The notes under the pieces: generated by a model
What the model saw: only the letters and a program-made list of their open reading frames with translations
The model's database searches: none
What the model was told of the DNA's origin: nothing
In this document: piece after piece, positions 8,610-17,355 of the stretch
Layout: each line of letters begins with the position of its first letter
Numbering within the stretch: the first letter of the stretch is position 1
Made by a program: the position numbers and the translations under genes
Assembly: GCF_947500835.1 (NCBI RefSeq)
Contig: NZ_CANMTQ010000001.1
Coordinates: 186,001-250,000, forward strand
Length of the DNA: 64,000 bases
Reading direction: 5' to 3'
DNA from: an uncultured Halomonas sp.
GTDB taxonomy: Bacteria; Pseudomonadota; Gammaproteobacteria; Pseudomonadales; Halomonadaceae

Positions 8610-9986
8610 TCAAGCCTTTTCTTTTATGCGAATGAGTTTCTTGTTGACGAACTCATCGATGCCAAAGCGACCCAGCTCCCGTCCAAAGCCACTGCGTTTT
8701 ACGCCACCGAAGGGCAACTCCGCCGCCTCTCCGCCTACCTCGTTGATGAATACCATGCCCACCTCGAGCTGGTCGGCAACCCGCAGTGCTTTCTCCTGAT
8801 CTTTCGATATCACGATCGATCCAAGGCCAAATGGCGACGAGTTGGCAAGCGCGATGGCCTCTTCTTCACTCGTGATCTTGTAGACCACAGCCACTGGTCC
8901 AAACAGCTCCTCATGGTAGGCATCCATGTCCGGGGTGACCTGGGTAAGCACCGTAGGTGCAAAGAAATTGCCCTCGGGATCATCACCACCCACCTTGGCC
9001 ACAGCCCCCTGTTCAAGGGCCTTTTGCACCTGCCCCTTGAGGGTCGCGGTAGCATTGGCGGAGGAAAGCGGACCTAATGCAGCACCTTCAGCAGTAGGGT
9101 CGGCAGGTTCGATCCTGTCCATGGCGGCCGCGAATTTCTCGACGAATTCGTCGTGGATGTCATCCATCACCAGAATGCGCTTGGAGCCGTTACACGCTTG
9201 CCCGCTGTTTTCCAGGCGCCCGGCGACCGCCATTTGCACCGCACCTTCGATATCATCGGTATCGAGTACCAGGAAGACATCGGAGCCGCCGAGCTCCAGT
9301 ACGACCTTCTTGAGATGGCGTCCGGCGATCTCCGCCACCGCTGCCCCTGCCCGCTCGGAACCGGTCAACGAAACTCCTTGAACCCGAGGGTCGGCAATGA
9401 TGTCGGCAACCTGCTCGTTGGTCGCGAAGACATTGACGTAAGCCCCTTCCGGGAAGCCAGCATCGTTGAAAATACTTTCCAACGCCAACGCGGATTCCGG
9501 GCACTGGGGCGCATGCTTGAGCACGATCGTATTGCCCAGCACCAGGTTCGGCCCGGCAAAACGCGCCACCTGATAGAAAGGAAAATTCCACGGCATGATG
9601 CCGATGAGCACACCCAGCGCCTGACGCCGGATAAATGCCTTGCCGCCGGCAGGAGACGGAATGGGCTCGTCCGCCAGAAAGGTCTCGGCGTTATCCGCGT
9701 AGTAATTATAGATATCGACACAGAAGTCGATTTCGCCTTGGGCCTGATCGATGGGCTTGCCCATCTCCTTGACGATGATGGAAGCGAGTTCTTCACGACG
9801 CTCTGCGTGCAGCTGTCCTACGCGCTTGAGAAGCGCTGCCCGCTTGGCCACATCGGTGGTGCGTGACCATTGTCGATACGCACTTTCGGCACTGGAGATC
9901 GCTTGCTGAATCTGATCGTCCGTAGCGGTGGGGTAAGCAGCGAGACTTTCGCCGGTAGCGGGGTTAACGACCTGATAGTGACTCAT
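8610..9986 (-). CDS. NAD(P)-dependent semialdehyde dehydrogenase (Sad/YneI-like)
   Basis: This 458-aa aldehyde dehydrogenase starts at MSHYQVVNPATGE with AAGGAGG just upstream; the frame upstream to 10046 is not needed. It shows the ALDH landmarks IMPWNFPFYQVAR, LELGGSD with the general-base Glu, the catalytic Cys in GQACNGSKR, and EELFGPVAVV. Overall it resembles E. coli Sad (succinate semialdehyde dehydrogenase) more than PuuC, including KHAPQCPESALALE and FGGVKRSGFGREL. In this cluster it could oxidise succinate semialdehyde made from GABA or act directly on the gamma-glutamyl aldehyde. It is 149 bp upstream of the oxidase gene and probably opens the polyamine transcript. Confidence 0.85.
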   Translation of the reverse strand: MSHYQVVNPATGESLAAYPTATDDQIQQAISSAESAYRQWSRTTDVAKRAALLKRVGQLHAERREELASIIVKEMGKPIDQAQGEIDFCVDIYNYYADNAETFLADEPIPSPAGGKAFIRRQALGVLIGIMPWNFPFYQVARFAGPNLVLGNTIVLKHAPQCPESALALESIFNDAGFPEGAYVNVFATNEQVADIIADPRVQGVSLTGSERAGAAVAEIAGRHLKKVVLELGGSDVFLVLDTDDIEGAVQMAVAGRLENSGQACNGSKRILVMDDIHDEFVEKFAAAMDRIEPADPTAEGAALGPLSSANATATLKGQVQKALEQGAVAKVGGDDPEGNFFAPTVLTQVTPDMDAYHEELFGPVAVVYKITSEEEAIALANSSPFGLGSIVISKDQEKALRVADQLEVGMVFINEVGGEAAELPFGGVKRSGFGRELGRFGIDEFVNKKLIRIKEKA

Positions 9987-10119
9987 GACGCCTCCTTGGG
10001 GTGATTTACGCAGCCCATTCATGGACAACGAAAATAATAGGATCAAACGGCATTCTCAGACACAAGATAGCCTCCCGACAAATACTTGAAGACTTGCTGC
10101 TGCAATTTCCGCGCTTACG

Positions 10120-10145
10120 CAATGGGCGGCATGAGCCGCCCATTG
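10120..10145. terminator. perfect 11-bp hairpin after mmsA
   Basis: CAATGGGCGGC and GCCGCCCATTG flank a 4-nt loop, immediately past the mmsA stop at 10163 on the minus strand. There is no T-run, so termination strength is uncertain, but position and stability favour a transcript end between mmsA and the next gene. Confidence 0.55.
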
Positions 10146-10162
10146 TCGATTCACTGGCTCAA

Positions 10163-11659
10163 TCAGCTGCCACCAGAGGGAAAATTGAACTCCGCATGAG
10201 TCTTCTCGAAGGGGGCTGCCCAGCGCTGGGAGACCGCCTTGCGCCGAGTATAGAAGCGCACCGCGTCCGGACCGTAGGCGTGCAGATCACCGAACAGCGA
10301 GCGCTTCCAGCCACCGAAGCTGTGATAGGCCACCGGCACCGGTAGCGGCACGTTGATACCCACCATGCCCACCTCGATCTGATCCGCAAAACGCCGCGCC
10401 GCCTCGCCGTCACGAGTGAACAGGCAGGTGCCGTTGCCGTATTCGTGGGCGTTGATCAATTCGATGGCGGCATCCAGGCTAGCGACCCGCACCACGCACA
10501 GTACCGGCCCGAAGATCTCCTCCTGATAGATGCGCATCTCCGGGGTCACCTTGTCGAACAGGCAGCCACCGAGGAAGAAGCCGTCCTCATGACCGGGCAC
10601 GCGCAAGCCCCGCCCATCCGCCAGCAGCTCGGCGCCGGAACGCACACCGTCCTCGATATATCCCAGCACCTTGTCACGATGCTCATTGGTGACCAGCGGC
10701 CCCATGTCGAGCCCCTTGTCGGTGCCCGGCCCGACCTTCAGCTCGGCGATCTTGGGCTGCAGGGTCTCGATCAGGCGATCGGCGGTATCGTCGCCTACGC
10801 AAACCGCCACGGATATTGCCATGCAGCGCTCGCCGCAGCTGCCGTAAGCCGCGCCCATCAGGGTCGTGGCGGCGTTTTCGATGTCCGCGTCCGGCAGCAC
10901 CACGGCATGGTTCTTGGCCCCGCCGAGCGCTTGCACCCGCTTGCCGTTGGCGCAGCCCCGAGCGTAGAGGCTCTCGGCAATTGGCGTGGAGCCGACAAAG
11001 GAAATTGCCTTGACGTCCGGGGCGTCGAGCAGTGCTTCCACGGCTTCGCGATCGCCATGTACCACGTTGATCACCCCTCTGGGAGCGCCCGCCTCTTGCA
11101 GCAGCTCGGCCACGGCCAGGGACGAGGTCGGGTCCTTCTCCGAGGGCTTGAGGATGAAGGTATTACCGCAGGCAATAGCCATGGGATACATCCACAGCGG
11201 CACCATGGCGGGGAAGTTGAAGGGAGTGATGCCCGCGACTACCCCCAGCGGCTGGAAATTGGACCAGGCATCGATCCCCGGCCCCACATTGTGGGAATAC
11301 TCGCCCTTGAGCAGTTCCGGCACGCCGCAGGCGTATTCGACGTTCTCGATGCCGCGCTTGAGCTCCCCCATGGCGTCTTCCAGGGTCTTGCCATGCTCTT
11401 CGCTGACCAACTGTACTAGCCGCTCCGCGTGCTCCTCTAACAGTTGCTTGAAGCGAAACATGACCTGGGCACGCCTGGCCGGCGGCGTATCGCGCCAGGC
11501 AGGAAATGCCGCCTTGGCCGCCGCCACAGCCTGCTCCACGGTAGCGGTATCGGCGCAGGCCAGCTGGCGAATCACTTGGCCTGTCGAGGGGTTGGATACG
11601 TCCAACGCCTTGGCGCTATCGACACGTTCACCGCCAATCAGATGTAGAACCTGCTCCAT
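10163..11659 (-). CDS. mmsA: (methyl)malonate-semialdehyde dehydrogenase, CoA-acylating
   Basis: This enzyme converts malonate or methylmalonate semialdehyde to acetyl- or propionyl-CoA plus CO2 and NADH. It has 498 aa, standard for MmsA. Landmarks are ITPFNFPAMVPLWMYPMAIA, the catalytic Cys in CGERCMAISVAV, and the C-terminal GGWKRSLFGDLHAYGPDAV. The start at 11659 has AGGAGAC 5-6 nt upstream. It lies 26 bp after an omega-amino acid:pyruvate transaminase gene. That pairing is known for beta-alanine degradation (beta-alanine to malonate semialdehyde to acetyl-CoA). A role in valine or inositol breakdown is possible but no such genes are nearby. Confidence 0.93.
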   Translation of the reverse strand: MEQVLHLIGGERVDSAKALDVSNPSTGQVIRQLACADTATVEQAVAAAKAAFPAWRDTPPARRAQVMFRFKQLLEEHAERLVQLVSEEHGKTLEDAMGELKRGIENVEYACGVPELLKGEYSHNVGPGIDAWSNFQPLGVVAGITPFNFPAMVPLWMYPMAIACGNTFILKPSEKDPTSSLAVAELLQEAGAPRGVINVVHGDREAVEALLDAPDVKAISFVGSTPIAESLYARGCANGKRVQALGGAKNHAVVLPDADIENAATTLMGAAYGSCGERCMAISVAVCVGDDTADRLIETLQPKIAELKVGPGTDKGLDMGPLVTNEHRDKVLGYIEDGVRSGAELLADGRGLRVPGHEDGFFLGGCLFDKVTPEMRIYQEEIFGPVLCVVRVASLDAAIELINAHEYGNGTCLFTRDGEAARRFADQIEVGMVGINVPLPVPVAYHSFGGWKRSLFGDLHAYGPDAVRFYTRRKAVSQRWAAPFEKTHAEFNFPSGGS

Positions 11660-11685
11660 TGTCGTCTCCTATGTTGTAATTGGAT

Positions 11686-13056
11686 TTAATCCAGCCGATC
11701 GAGGGTGGTGGCCACGGCGTCAAATAAGCGTTCGAGCTCTTCCGGCGTAGAGCCAAACGGTGGGCCGAACTGCAGGGTATCGCCGCCGTAGCGCACATAG
11801 AAACCGGCTTCCCAGAGCGCCATATGGGCATTGCGGGGGCGCAGCGTCGGGTCGCCGTCCTGCGGCGCCAGCTGGATAGCCCCGGCCAGGCCGTAGTTGC
11901 GAATATCCACCACGTGGTTGCGGCCCTTCAGTGCATGTAGTTTGTCTTCGAACACCGGGGCTATGGTTCGCACCTGGGCAGGGAAGTCCTCGCGCTCGAA
12001 CAGCTCCAACGCCGCCAGACCCGCGGCACAGGCCACCGGATGGCCGCTGTAGGTGTAGCCGTGGGGGAATTCGACGGCATGCGCCGGCCCGCCGGCTTGC
12101 ATGAAGGTGTTAAATATCTCGCTTGAGGCAATCACCGCCCCCATGGGCACCGCGCCGTTGGTCAGCTGCTTGGCGATGTTCATGATATCCGGCGTGACGC
12201 CGAAAGCCTCGGCCCCGGTACGAGCGCCGCTGCGACCGAAGGCAGTGATCACCTCATCAAAAATGAGCAGGATATCGTGCCGAGTGCAGATCTCGCGCAG
12301 GCGATCGAGATAGCCCTTGGGTGGCACGATGACACCGGCGGAACCTGCCATGGGCTCGACGATCACCGCGGCAATATTCGAAGCGTCATGCAGTGCGATC
12401 TGATCGAGCAAGGCATCGGCGAGCTCAACGCCGGTGTCCGCCTGACCCCGGGTGAAGGCCAGGTGCGACTGCAAGGTGTGAGGCAGATGGGTGACGTCCA
12501 TCAGCTGGCCATAGTGCTTGCGGTTGCCGCCGATGCCACCAAGGCTGGTGCCGCCGATATTGACGCCGTGATAGCCCTTGGCGCGGCCGATTAGACGGGT
12601 CTTTTCCGGCTTGCCCTTGAGTCGCCAGTAGGCCTTGGCCATCTTGATGGACGTATCCGCGGCCTCGGAACCGGAGTCGGTGAAAAACACATGATCGAGT
12701 CCTTGAGGCGTCAGGCTGGCGACTTTTTCCGCCAACTTGAACGCCAGGGGATGCGCCACTTGAAAGCCAGGGGCAAAGTCCAGGCTACCCAATTGCTTGG
12801 CTACCGCCTGTTGGATCTCGGCGCGGTTATGGCCAGCGCCACAGGTCCAGAGTCCTGACAGCGAATCGAACAGCCTGCGCCCTTGGTCATCGATGAAATA
12901 GCGCCCTTCCGCCCCGGCGATTACCCGCGGATTGGCATGAAAATCCCGGTTACTGCTGAAGGGCATCCAGTAGTGCTGATTGAGTGCGGTGGCAGGCGTC
13001 TTTTGCGCCGCTGCCGCAGGATTCGATGTAGAAGCATGATCGGTGGTGTCCAGCAT
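11686..13056 (-). CDS. omega-amino acid (beta-alanine):pyruvate aminotransferase, class III
   Basis: This is a PLP enzyme transferring the terminal amino group of beta-alanine or similar omega-amines to pyruvate; 456 aa. The start MLDTTDHAST at 13056 is preceded by GAGGG. It has the class III landmarks SGLWTCGAGH, FTDSGSEAADTSIKMA, the PLP-contact Asp in LIFDEVITAFGRSG, the Schiff-base Lys in NIAKQLTNGAVPMG, and YTYSGHPVACAAG. Close resemblance to Pseudomonas omega-amino acid:pyruvate transaminase is from memory. Coupling with mmsA argues for beta-alanine use. It may also accept diamines or GABA, which would tie it to the polyamine genes downstream. Confidence 0.9.
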   Translation of the reverse strand: MLDTTDHASTSNPAAAAQKTPATALNQHYWMPFSSNRDFHANPRVIAGAEGRYFIDDQGRRLFDSLSGLWTCGAGHNRAEIQQAVAKQLGSLDFAPGFQVAHPLAFKLAEKVASLTPQGLDHVFFTDSGSEAADTSIKMAKAYWRLKGKPEKTRLIGRAKGYHGVNIGGTSLGGIGGNRKHYGQLMDVTHLPHTLQSHLAFTRGQADTGVELADALLDQIALHDASNIAAVIVEPMAGSAGVIVPPKGYLDRLREICTRHDILLIFDEVITAFGRSGARTGAEAFGVTPDIMNIAKQLTNGAVPMGAVIASSEIFNTFMQAGGPAHAVEFPHGYTYSGHPVACAAGLAALELFEREDFPAQVRTIAPVFEDKLHALKGRNHVVDIRNYGLAGAIQLAPQDGDPTLRPRNAHMALWEAGFYVRYGGDTLQFGPPFGSTPEELERLFDAVATTLDRLD

Positions 13057-13131
13057 GGCCCTACCCTCCTCGTGTCAGGAACATTAATGGAGCATGGCTC
13101 AATGCTCAGCCTGAAAAAATTCACGATCACT

Positions 13132-13165
13132 TACGCTTACGTCAGGAAACGTTGACGTAAGCGTA
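13132..13165. promoter_or_regulatory. 13-bp perfect inverted repeat between purU and the transaminase gene
   Basis: TACGCTTACGTCA and its exact complement flank an 8-nt spacer. It lies 75-110 bp upstream of the transaminase start (13056) and 38 bp past the purU stop (13203). It could be the purU terminator or an operator for the transaminase-mmsA unit. The plus strand has a short T-run right after it, but a minus-strand T-run lies only about 15 nt away. The two readings cannot be separated by eye. Confidence 0.5.
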
Positions 13166-13202
13166 TTTTCAGCTCAAGGCGTCAGGAGCTTACATCAGGA
13201 GT

Positions 13203-14063
13203 TCATAGCACCACGGTGCGCAGCCCGTTCTGAAACACGCGGTGGTGCACGTGATAGTTCACCGCCCGGGACAGGGTCTGTGCCTCGATGTCACGGCCAA
13301 CCTGGGTCAGGTGCTGGGCGTCGTGAACATGACTCACCCGCTCGACCATCTGCTCGATGATCGGCCCCTCGTCGAGATCGGCGGTCACGTAATGCGCCGT
13401 GGCGCCGATAAGTTTCACGCCCCGGGCATAGGCCTGGTGATAAGGCCTGGCCCCCTTGAAGCCGGGCAGGAAGGAGTGATGGATATTGATGCAGCGCCCC
13501 GCCAGTCGCTGACAAAGTTCATCGGTGAGCACTTGCATGTAGCGCGCCAGCACTACCAGCTCGGTCCCGGTCTCCTCGATGATCTCCAACAGCCGCGCTT
13601 CCTGCTCGGCCTTGTTGTCCTGGGTCACCGGCAGATGAATGTAGTCGATGCCTGCCTGGGAGGCCATGGCGCGCAGGTCTTCGTGATTGGAGACGATGGC
13701 GGTGAACTCGACGTTCAGCTCGCCTCTTTCCTGACGATAGAGTAGATCCCGCAGGCAGTGATCGTACTTCGATACCATCACCAGCACCCTGGTCGGCTGA
13801 GAGGCATCGTGGATTTCCCACGCCATGTCGAAGCGCTTCGCCGTCTTTGCGAAAGCCGCCTTGAGCTCTTCGACGCTGAGGGAATGCTCGCCATCGAACA
13901 CGAACTCGATGGTGGAGAAGAAGCGCCCCGTATCCAGATCGTCGAATTCATGGAACTGGGTGATAAAACAGCCCCGATCGGCGAGGAAGCTACCGATGGC
14001 GGCGACGATGCCGACACGCCCGGGACACATGGCTTTGAGGATATAGGCGGGCTTGTTTTTCAT
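13203..14063 (-). CDS. purU: formyltetrahydrofolate deformylase
   Basis: PurU hydrolyses 10-formyl-tetrahydrofolate to formate and THF, balancing one-carbon pools. The start MKNKPAYILK at 14063 (ATG) gives 286 aa; an in-frame TTG at 14075 would add four residues and is less likely. An N-terminal ACT domain (CPGRVGIVAAIGSFLADRG, about residues 13-31) is followed by a formyl-transferase-like catalytic domain with the conserved INIHHSFLPGFKGARPYHQAY and HYVTADLDEGPIIEQ, which holds the catalytic Asn-His-Asp set. It ends before the inverted repeat at 13132-13165. Confidence 0.93.
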   Translation of the reverse strand: MKNKPAYILKAMCPGRVGIVAAIGSFLADRGCFITQFHEFDDLDTGRFFSTIEFVFDGEHSLSVEELKAAFAKTAKRFDMAWEIHDASQPTRVLVMVSKYDHCLRDLLYRQERGELNVEFTAIVSNHEDLRAMASQAGIDYIHLPVTQDNKAEQEARLLEIIEETGTELVVLARYMQVLTDELCQRLAGRCINIHHSFLPGFKGARPYHQAYARGVKLIGATAHYVTADLDEGPIIEQMVERVSHVHDAQHLTQVGRDIEAQTLSRAVNYHVHHRVFQNGLRTVVL

Positions 14064-14093
14064 GATAGGGTCCAAAGTTTCAAAAAGAATAAT

Positions 14094-15044
14094 TCATGTC
14101 GACGAGGCATCATCAACCTGGTTTTCGAGGCTTTCCAGGAACGCTTCGAGCACGCGATGAAAGCGCCGGTCGCGACGAGTGATGACCACAAAAGGCGTCA
14201 GATAGTGGCCCCCGACGATGGGTAGCGCCTTGAGACGGCCCGCCGCGACCCAAGGCGCGGCAAGATGATCCGGCAGATAGCCGATATAACGCCCGGTCAG
14301 AATCAGGAAAACCGCCCCCTCGCGATCCGAGGCGCTGGCGGTGCCATTGAGCGCCGCGTGAGCTGTTCGGGCAGTCGGCGGCAATGGATAGCTGGGAATC
14401 ACTGCATCCTGCTGTTTTAGACAGGCAGGCGTCAGTTCGTCGTCAGACACCGTGAAAAGCGGGTGGGTATCGGCACAGTAGAGAAGCGAGCGCTCATCAT
14501 AAAGCGCGTGGGTATCGAGACTGGCAAGCAGATTGACTTCCGGCACGACCCCTACATGCAAGCGAGCGTCCAGTACCCCTTGGGCAATCGTGTCCGAGGA
14601 TTCCATGTGAATGTTGATACGCACCTCGGGGCCGCGTTCCTTGAGCGCCGCCAGGGCATGGGTGATACGCATCTCGGGCTTGCTGACCAGATTGTCGGTG
14701 ATGCCGATATTGAGCTCGCCGCGCAGGGTCTGGTGCAGGCCATTGACCTCGGTACGAAAGGTCTCGAGGGATGCAAGCAAGGTGAGCACGGCGCCATGCA
14801 CCTGGCGCCCTTCTTCGGTCAGGGAGAAGCCGCCACGCCCACGCTGGCACAACCGCAGCCCCAGACGCTTTTCAAGGTCGCTCATGTGCAGGCTGATGGC
14901 GGAACGGCTGATGCCCAGGGTCGGTTCGGCAGCGGTAAAGCCGCCACATTCCACCACAGTCTTGAACACCCGCAGCAAACGGATATCGAAGTCGCTGACC
15001 TGGCTCAAGGCGACCTGATTTGAAGAAAGGGATGAGCGCTCCAT
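14094..15044 (-). CDS. LysR-family transcriptional regulator
   Basis: This 316-aa LysR-type regulator has an N-terminal winged helix (about residues 20-80: LLRVFKTVVECGGFTAAEP ... ISRSAISLHMSDLEKRLGLRL) and a periplasmic-binding-like effector domain. The family usually binds DNA as a tetramer and responds to a small metabolite. It lies 13 bp after moeB and 30 bp before purU on the same strand, so it is more likely co-transcribed than divergently paired with a target, which is unusual for LysR genes. I do not recognise a specific subfamily. Regulation of purU or of the downstream beta-alanine genes is possible but unproven. Confidence 0.9.
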   Translation of the reverse strand: MERSSLSSNQVALSQVSDFDIRLLRVFKTVVECGGFTAAEPTLGISRSAISLHMSDLEKRLGLRLCQRGRGGFSLTEEGRQVHGAVLTLLASLETFRTEVNGLHQTLRGELNIGITDNLVSKPEMRITHALAALKERGPEVRINIHMESSDTIAQGVLDARLHVGVVPEVNLLASLDTHALYDERSLLYCADTHPLFTVSDDELTPACLKQQDAVIPSYPLPPTARTAHAALNGTASASDREGAVFLILTGRYIGYLPDHLAAPWVAAGRLKALPIVGGHYLTPFVVITRRDRRFHRVLEAFLESLENQVDDASST

Positions 15045-15057
15045 GCGGCTTGCTTAC

Positions 15058-15819
15058 TCAACCCGTCACGCTGCATACGCTGCATTGCGGGTCTCGAGAT
15101 ACGGAAAAATGTCGCCACTCGCCACTCAAGCCGTCGAAGGTGGACAGTCCTCTATGAGGCGTTCCGGCGCCGCTTAGAATTTTCATTGCCTCAAGCGCCT
15201 GGAAGGTACCAACCATGCCCACAAGCGGCGCGATGACGCCGTTCTCGGCACAACGCATTTCCTGATCGCTTTGTTCGCCCGCCTCGCCCGCAGGGTAAAG
15301 ACAGGCGTAGCAAGGCGTTTCCCTATCCCGTAGATCGAACACGGCCAATTGCCCGGAAAACCGAATGGCGGCACCGGACACCAAGGGCTTGCCTGTCTGA
15401 AGGCAGGCACGATTGATAGCATATCGACTGGAAAAGCGATCGGTACAGTCGAGCACCACATCCGCATCCGACACCGCCTCTACCAGCGCGGGTCCTTGCA
15501 GATGACGGGCAATGACTTCGATCTGGCAGTCGGAATTGAGCGCCTGAGCCGCCGCCGCCGCGGAGTCGACCTTGGCACGCCCAAGATCCGCTTCACCATG
15601 AGCGATCTGACGCTGCAGGTTGGAAAGCTCCACCACGTCGTCGTCGATCAGAGTCATACGCCCGACCCCTGCCGCCGCAAGATAAAGCGCTACCGGCGAT
15701 CCCAGCCCACCGGCCCCGACGATCACCGCATGGCTGGCAAGCAGGCGCTCCTGACCGGCAATATCGACCTGGGGCAACATGATTTGCCGGCTGTAACGCA
15801 GTAGCGCTTGATCATTCAT
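15058..15819 (-). CDS. moeB: molybdopterin-synthase adenylyltransferase / ThiF-family sulfur carrier activator
   Basis: This is predicted to adenylate the C-terminus of a ubiquitin-like sulfur carrier (MoaD or ThiS). 253 aa, with RYSRQIMLPQVDIAGQERL at the N-terminus, the nucleotide site VIVGAGGLGSPVALYLAAAG, the catalytic-Asp segment DVVLDCTDRFSSRYAINRA, and two zinc CxxC pairs (CYACLYP and CSVC at the end). AAGGTGAG precedes the ATG at 15819. MoeB follows prmC in many gammaproteobacteria; here an Lrp-type gene separates them. ThiF is the main alternative, and HesA/MoeB/ThiF cannot be told apart by motifs alone. Confidence 0.88.
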   Translation of the reverse strand: MNDQALLRYSRQIMLPQVDIAGQERLLASHAVIVGAGGLGSPVALYLAAAGVGRMTLIDDDVVELSNLQRQIAHGEADLGRAKVDSAAAAAQALNSDCQIEVIARHLQGPALVEAVSDADVVLDCTDRFSSRYAINRACLQTGKPLVSGAAIRFSGQLAVFDLRDRETPCYACLYPAGEAGEQSDQEMRCAENGVIAPLVGMVGTFQALEAMKILSGAGTPHRGLSTFDGLSGEWRHFSVSRDPQCSVCSVTG

Positions 15820-15931
15820 GGCTCACCTTGGTCTTCATCAAAAAACGGATCCGTCCATGTCGACGTCTCGTGGGTTTCATGGGTTATATAGGATTATCGA
15901 AGCAATGGATGCAAATACCGGCCGTGCCGTA

Positions 15932-16429
15932 TCACTGCTCCCACTGCTCGAACTCGGGAATCGGCAACGTGAATGCTTCCTTGACCTCTTCCATGACCAC
16001 ATAGCTTTTCGACTCCTTGACCCCGGGCAGTGTCAGCACCACGTCCCCGAGCAGCTGGCGATAAGCGGACATTTCTGGAATACGGCACTTGAGGATGTAA
16101 TCGAACTGCCCGGAGACCAGATGACACTCCTGAATCTGGGGCAGTTTGGCAATGGCGCGACGAAACTCATCGAATACCGCCGGTGACTGGGTCTCGAGGC
16201 TGATCTCGACGAATACCAGCAGGTTGGCCTTGAGGGCCGTTGGATCGAGCAGGGCCTTGTAGCCGCGAATGATGCCGGCGCGTTCGAGACGCTTGACCCG
16301 CTCAAGGCAAGGAGTCGTCGAAAGCCCTACCTCAGAGGCAAGATCCACATAGGAAATGCGGGCGTTCTCCTGCAAGACGTTGAGAATCTTGAGATCGATA
16401 CGATCCAGCGGGCGCGTTTTGGTTTTCAT
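15932..16429 (-). CDS. lrp: Lrp/AsnC-family transcriptional regulator (Lrp-like)
   Basis: This 165-aa regulator starts at MKTKTRPLDRIDLKIL (ATG at 16429); an upstream extension to 16474 is unlikely. It has an N-terminal helix-turn-helix (about residues 10-60: LDRIDLKILNVLQENARISY, then VGLSTTPCLERVKRLE) and the C-terminal RAM/AsnC ligand-binding domain (FDYILKCRIPEMSAYRQLLG, LPGVKESKSYVVMEEVK). Resemblance to E. coli Lrp itself is high by eye, so it may be a global amino-acid-responsive regulator. It sits between prmC and moeB, with gaps of 86 and 112 bp that leave room for its own promoter. Confidence 0.92.
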   Translation of the reverse strand: MKTKTRPLDRIDLKILNVLQENARISYVDLASEVGLSTTPCLERVKRLERAGIIRGYKALLDPTALKANLLVFVEISLETQSPAVFDEFRRAIAKLPQIQECHLVSGQFDYILKCRIPEMSAYRQLLGDVVLTLPGVKESKSYVVMEEVKEAFTLPIPEFEQWEQ

Positions 16430-16515
16430 TGTAATGATCTTTTCAATCAGGTATCGACCGCCTACCACTATCACACTCGCTTACCCAGGCTCTAGTCTGC
16501 CATTCCACGCTAACC

Positions 16516-17355
16516 TCAAGACACCCATTGCCCCAGGGATACCCGCGGCTGGCCTGCCAGATCGGCAAGCGTCGCCACCTCCGCGTAACCCGCCTCACGC
16601 AATGCGTCGCCGACCGCCTCGCCTTGAGTCCAGCCATGCTCTAGCAGCAGCCATCCGCGGGGCTCGAGGTGCGTTTCTGCGGTAACGATCAAATGGCGCA
16701 GATCCGCCAGCCCATCCTCAGCAGCGACCAGGGCCGAACGCGGTTCAAAACGCACATCCCCTTGCTCGAGATGCGGGTCGCCCGAAGCCAGATAGGGAGG
16801 ATTGGCCAGAATCAGCGCGAAGCGCTGATCAGCAAGCGCCGAAAACCAGTCGCTTTCGATGAACTCGACGTTACGAATATCCAGTCGTTCCGCGTTTGCC
16901 TGTGCCAGCGCCAGCGCATCGATGACTCGATCGACGCCGGTAACCTGCCAGCCCGGGCGCTCGCTGGCAAAGGCCAGAGCGATGGCGCCGCTACCGGTGC
17001 CCAGGTCCAGCGCTCGCCCGCGCTTGTTCCTGGCTCTGGCTAGAGCGGCTTCCACCAGGCATTCCGTGTCCGGGCGTGGAATCAGACTGGCGGCATGGGT
17101 TTGCAGACGCAGCCCCCAGAACTCCCGCTCGCCGATCAGGTAGGCAATGGGTTCGCCGGCGGCCCGGTCGCTCAAAAGCGTCTCGAATCGAGCAAGCTCT
17201 GCATTCTCTACCTCACGGTCGCTCCAGGTATAGAGCCAGGTGCGATCTCGCCCGAGCACATGCCCCAATAGCACCTCGGCGTCCAGCCGGGGGGTCGTCG
17301 ACCCCGCAGCCTTCAAGCGTGCCGCCGCTTGTATCAGCAGCTGATCGATGGTCAT
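16516..17355 (-). CDS. prmC: peptide chain release factor N5-glutamine methyltransferase
   Basis: PrmC methylates the Gln of the GGQ motif in release factors RF1 and RF2 using S-adenosylmethionine. 279 aa, with an N-terminal helical domain and a Rossmann methyltransferase domain: SAM motif [15 protein letters not shown] at about 116-130 and catalytic NPPY at 185-188. Its start overlaps the prfA stop by 4 bp (ATGA at 17352-17355), coupling it to its substrate protein. Confidence 0.96.
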   Translation of the reverse strand: MTIDQLLIQAAARLKAAGSTTPRLDAEVLLGHVLGRDRTWLYTWSDREVENAELARFETLLSDRAAGEPIAYLIGEREFWGLRLQTHAASLIPRPDTECLVEAALARARNKRGRALDLGTGSGAIALAFASERPGWQVTGVDRVIDALALAQANAERLDIRNVEFIESDWFSALADQRFALILANPPYLASGDPHLEQGDVRFEPRSALVAAEDGLADLRHLIVTAETHLEPRGWLLLEHGWTQGEAVGDALREAGYAEVATLADLAGQPRVSLGQWVS

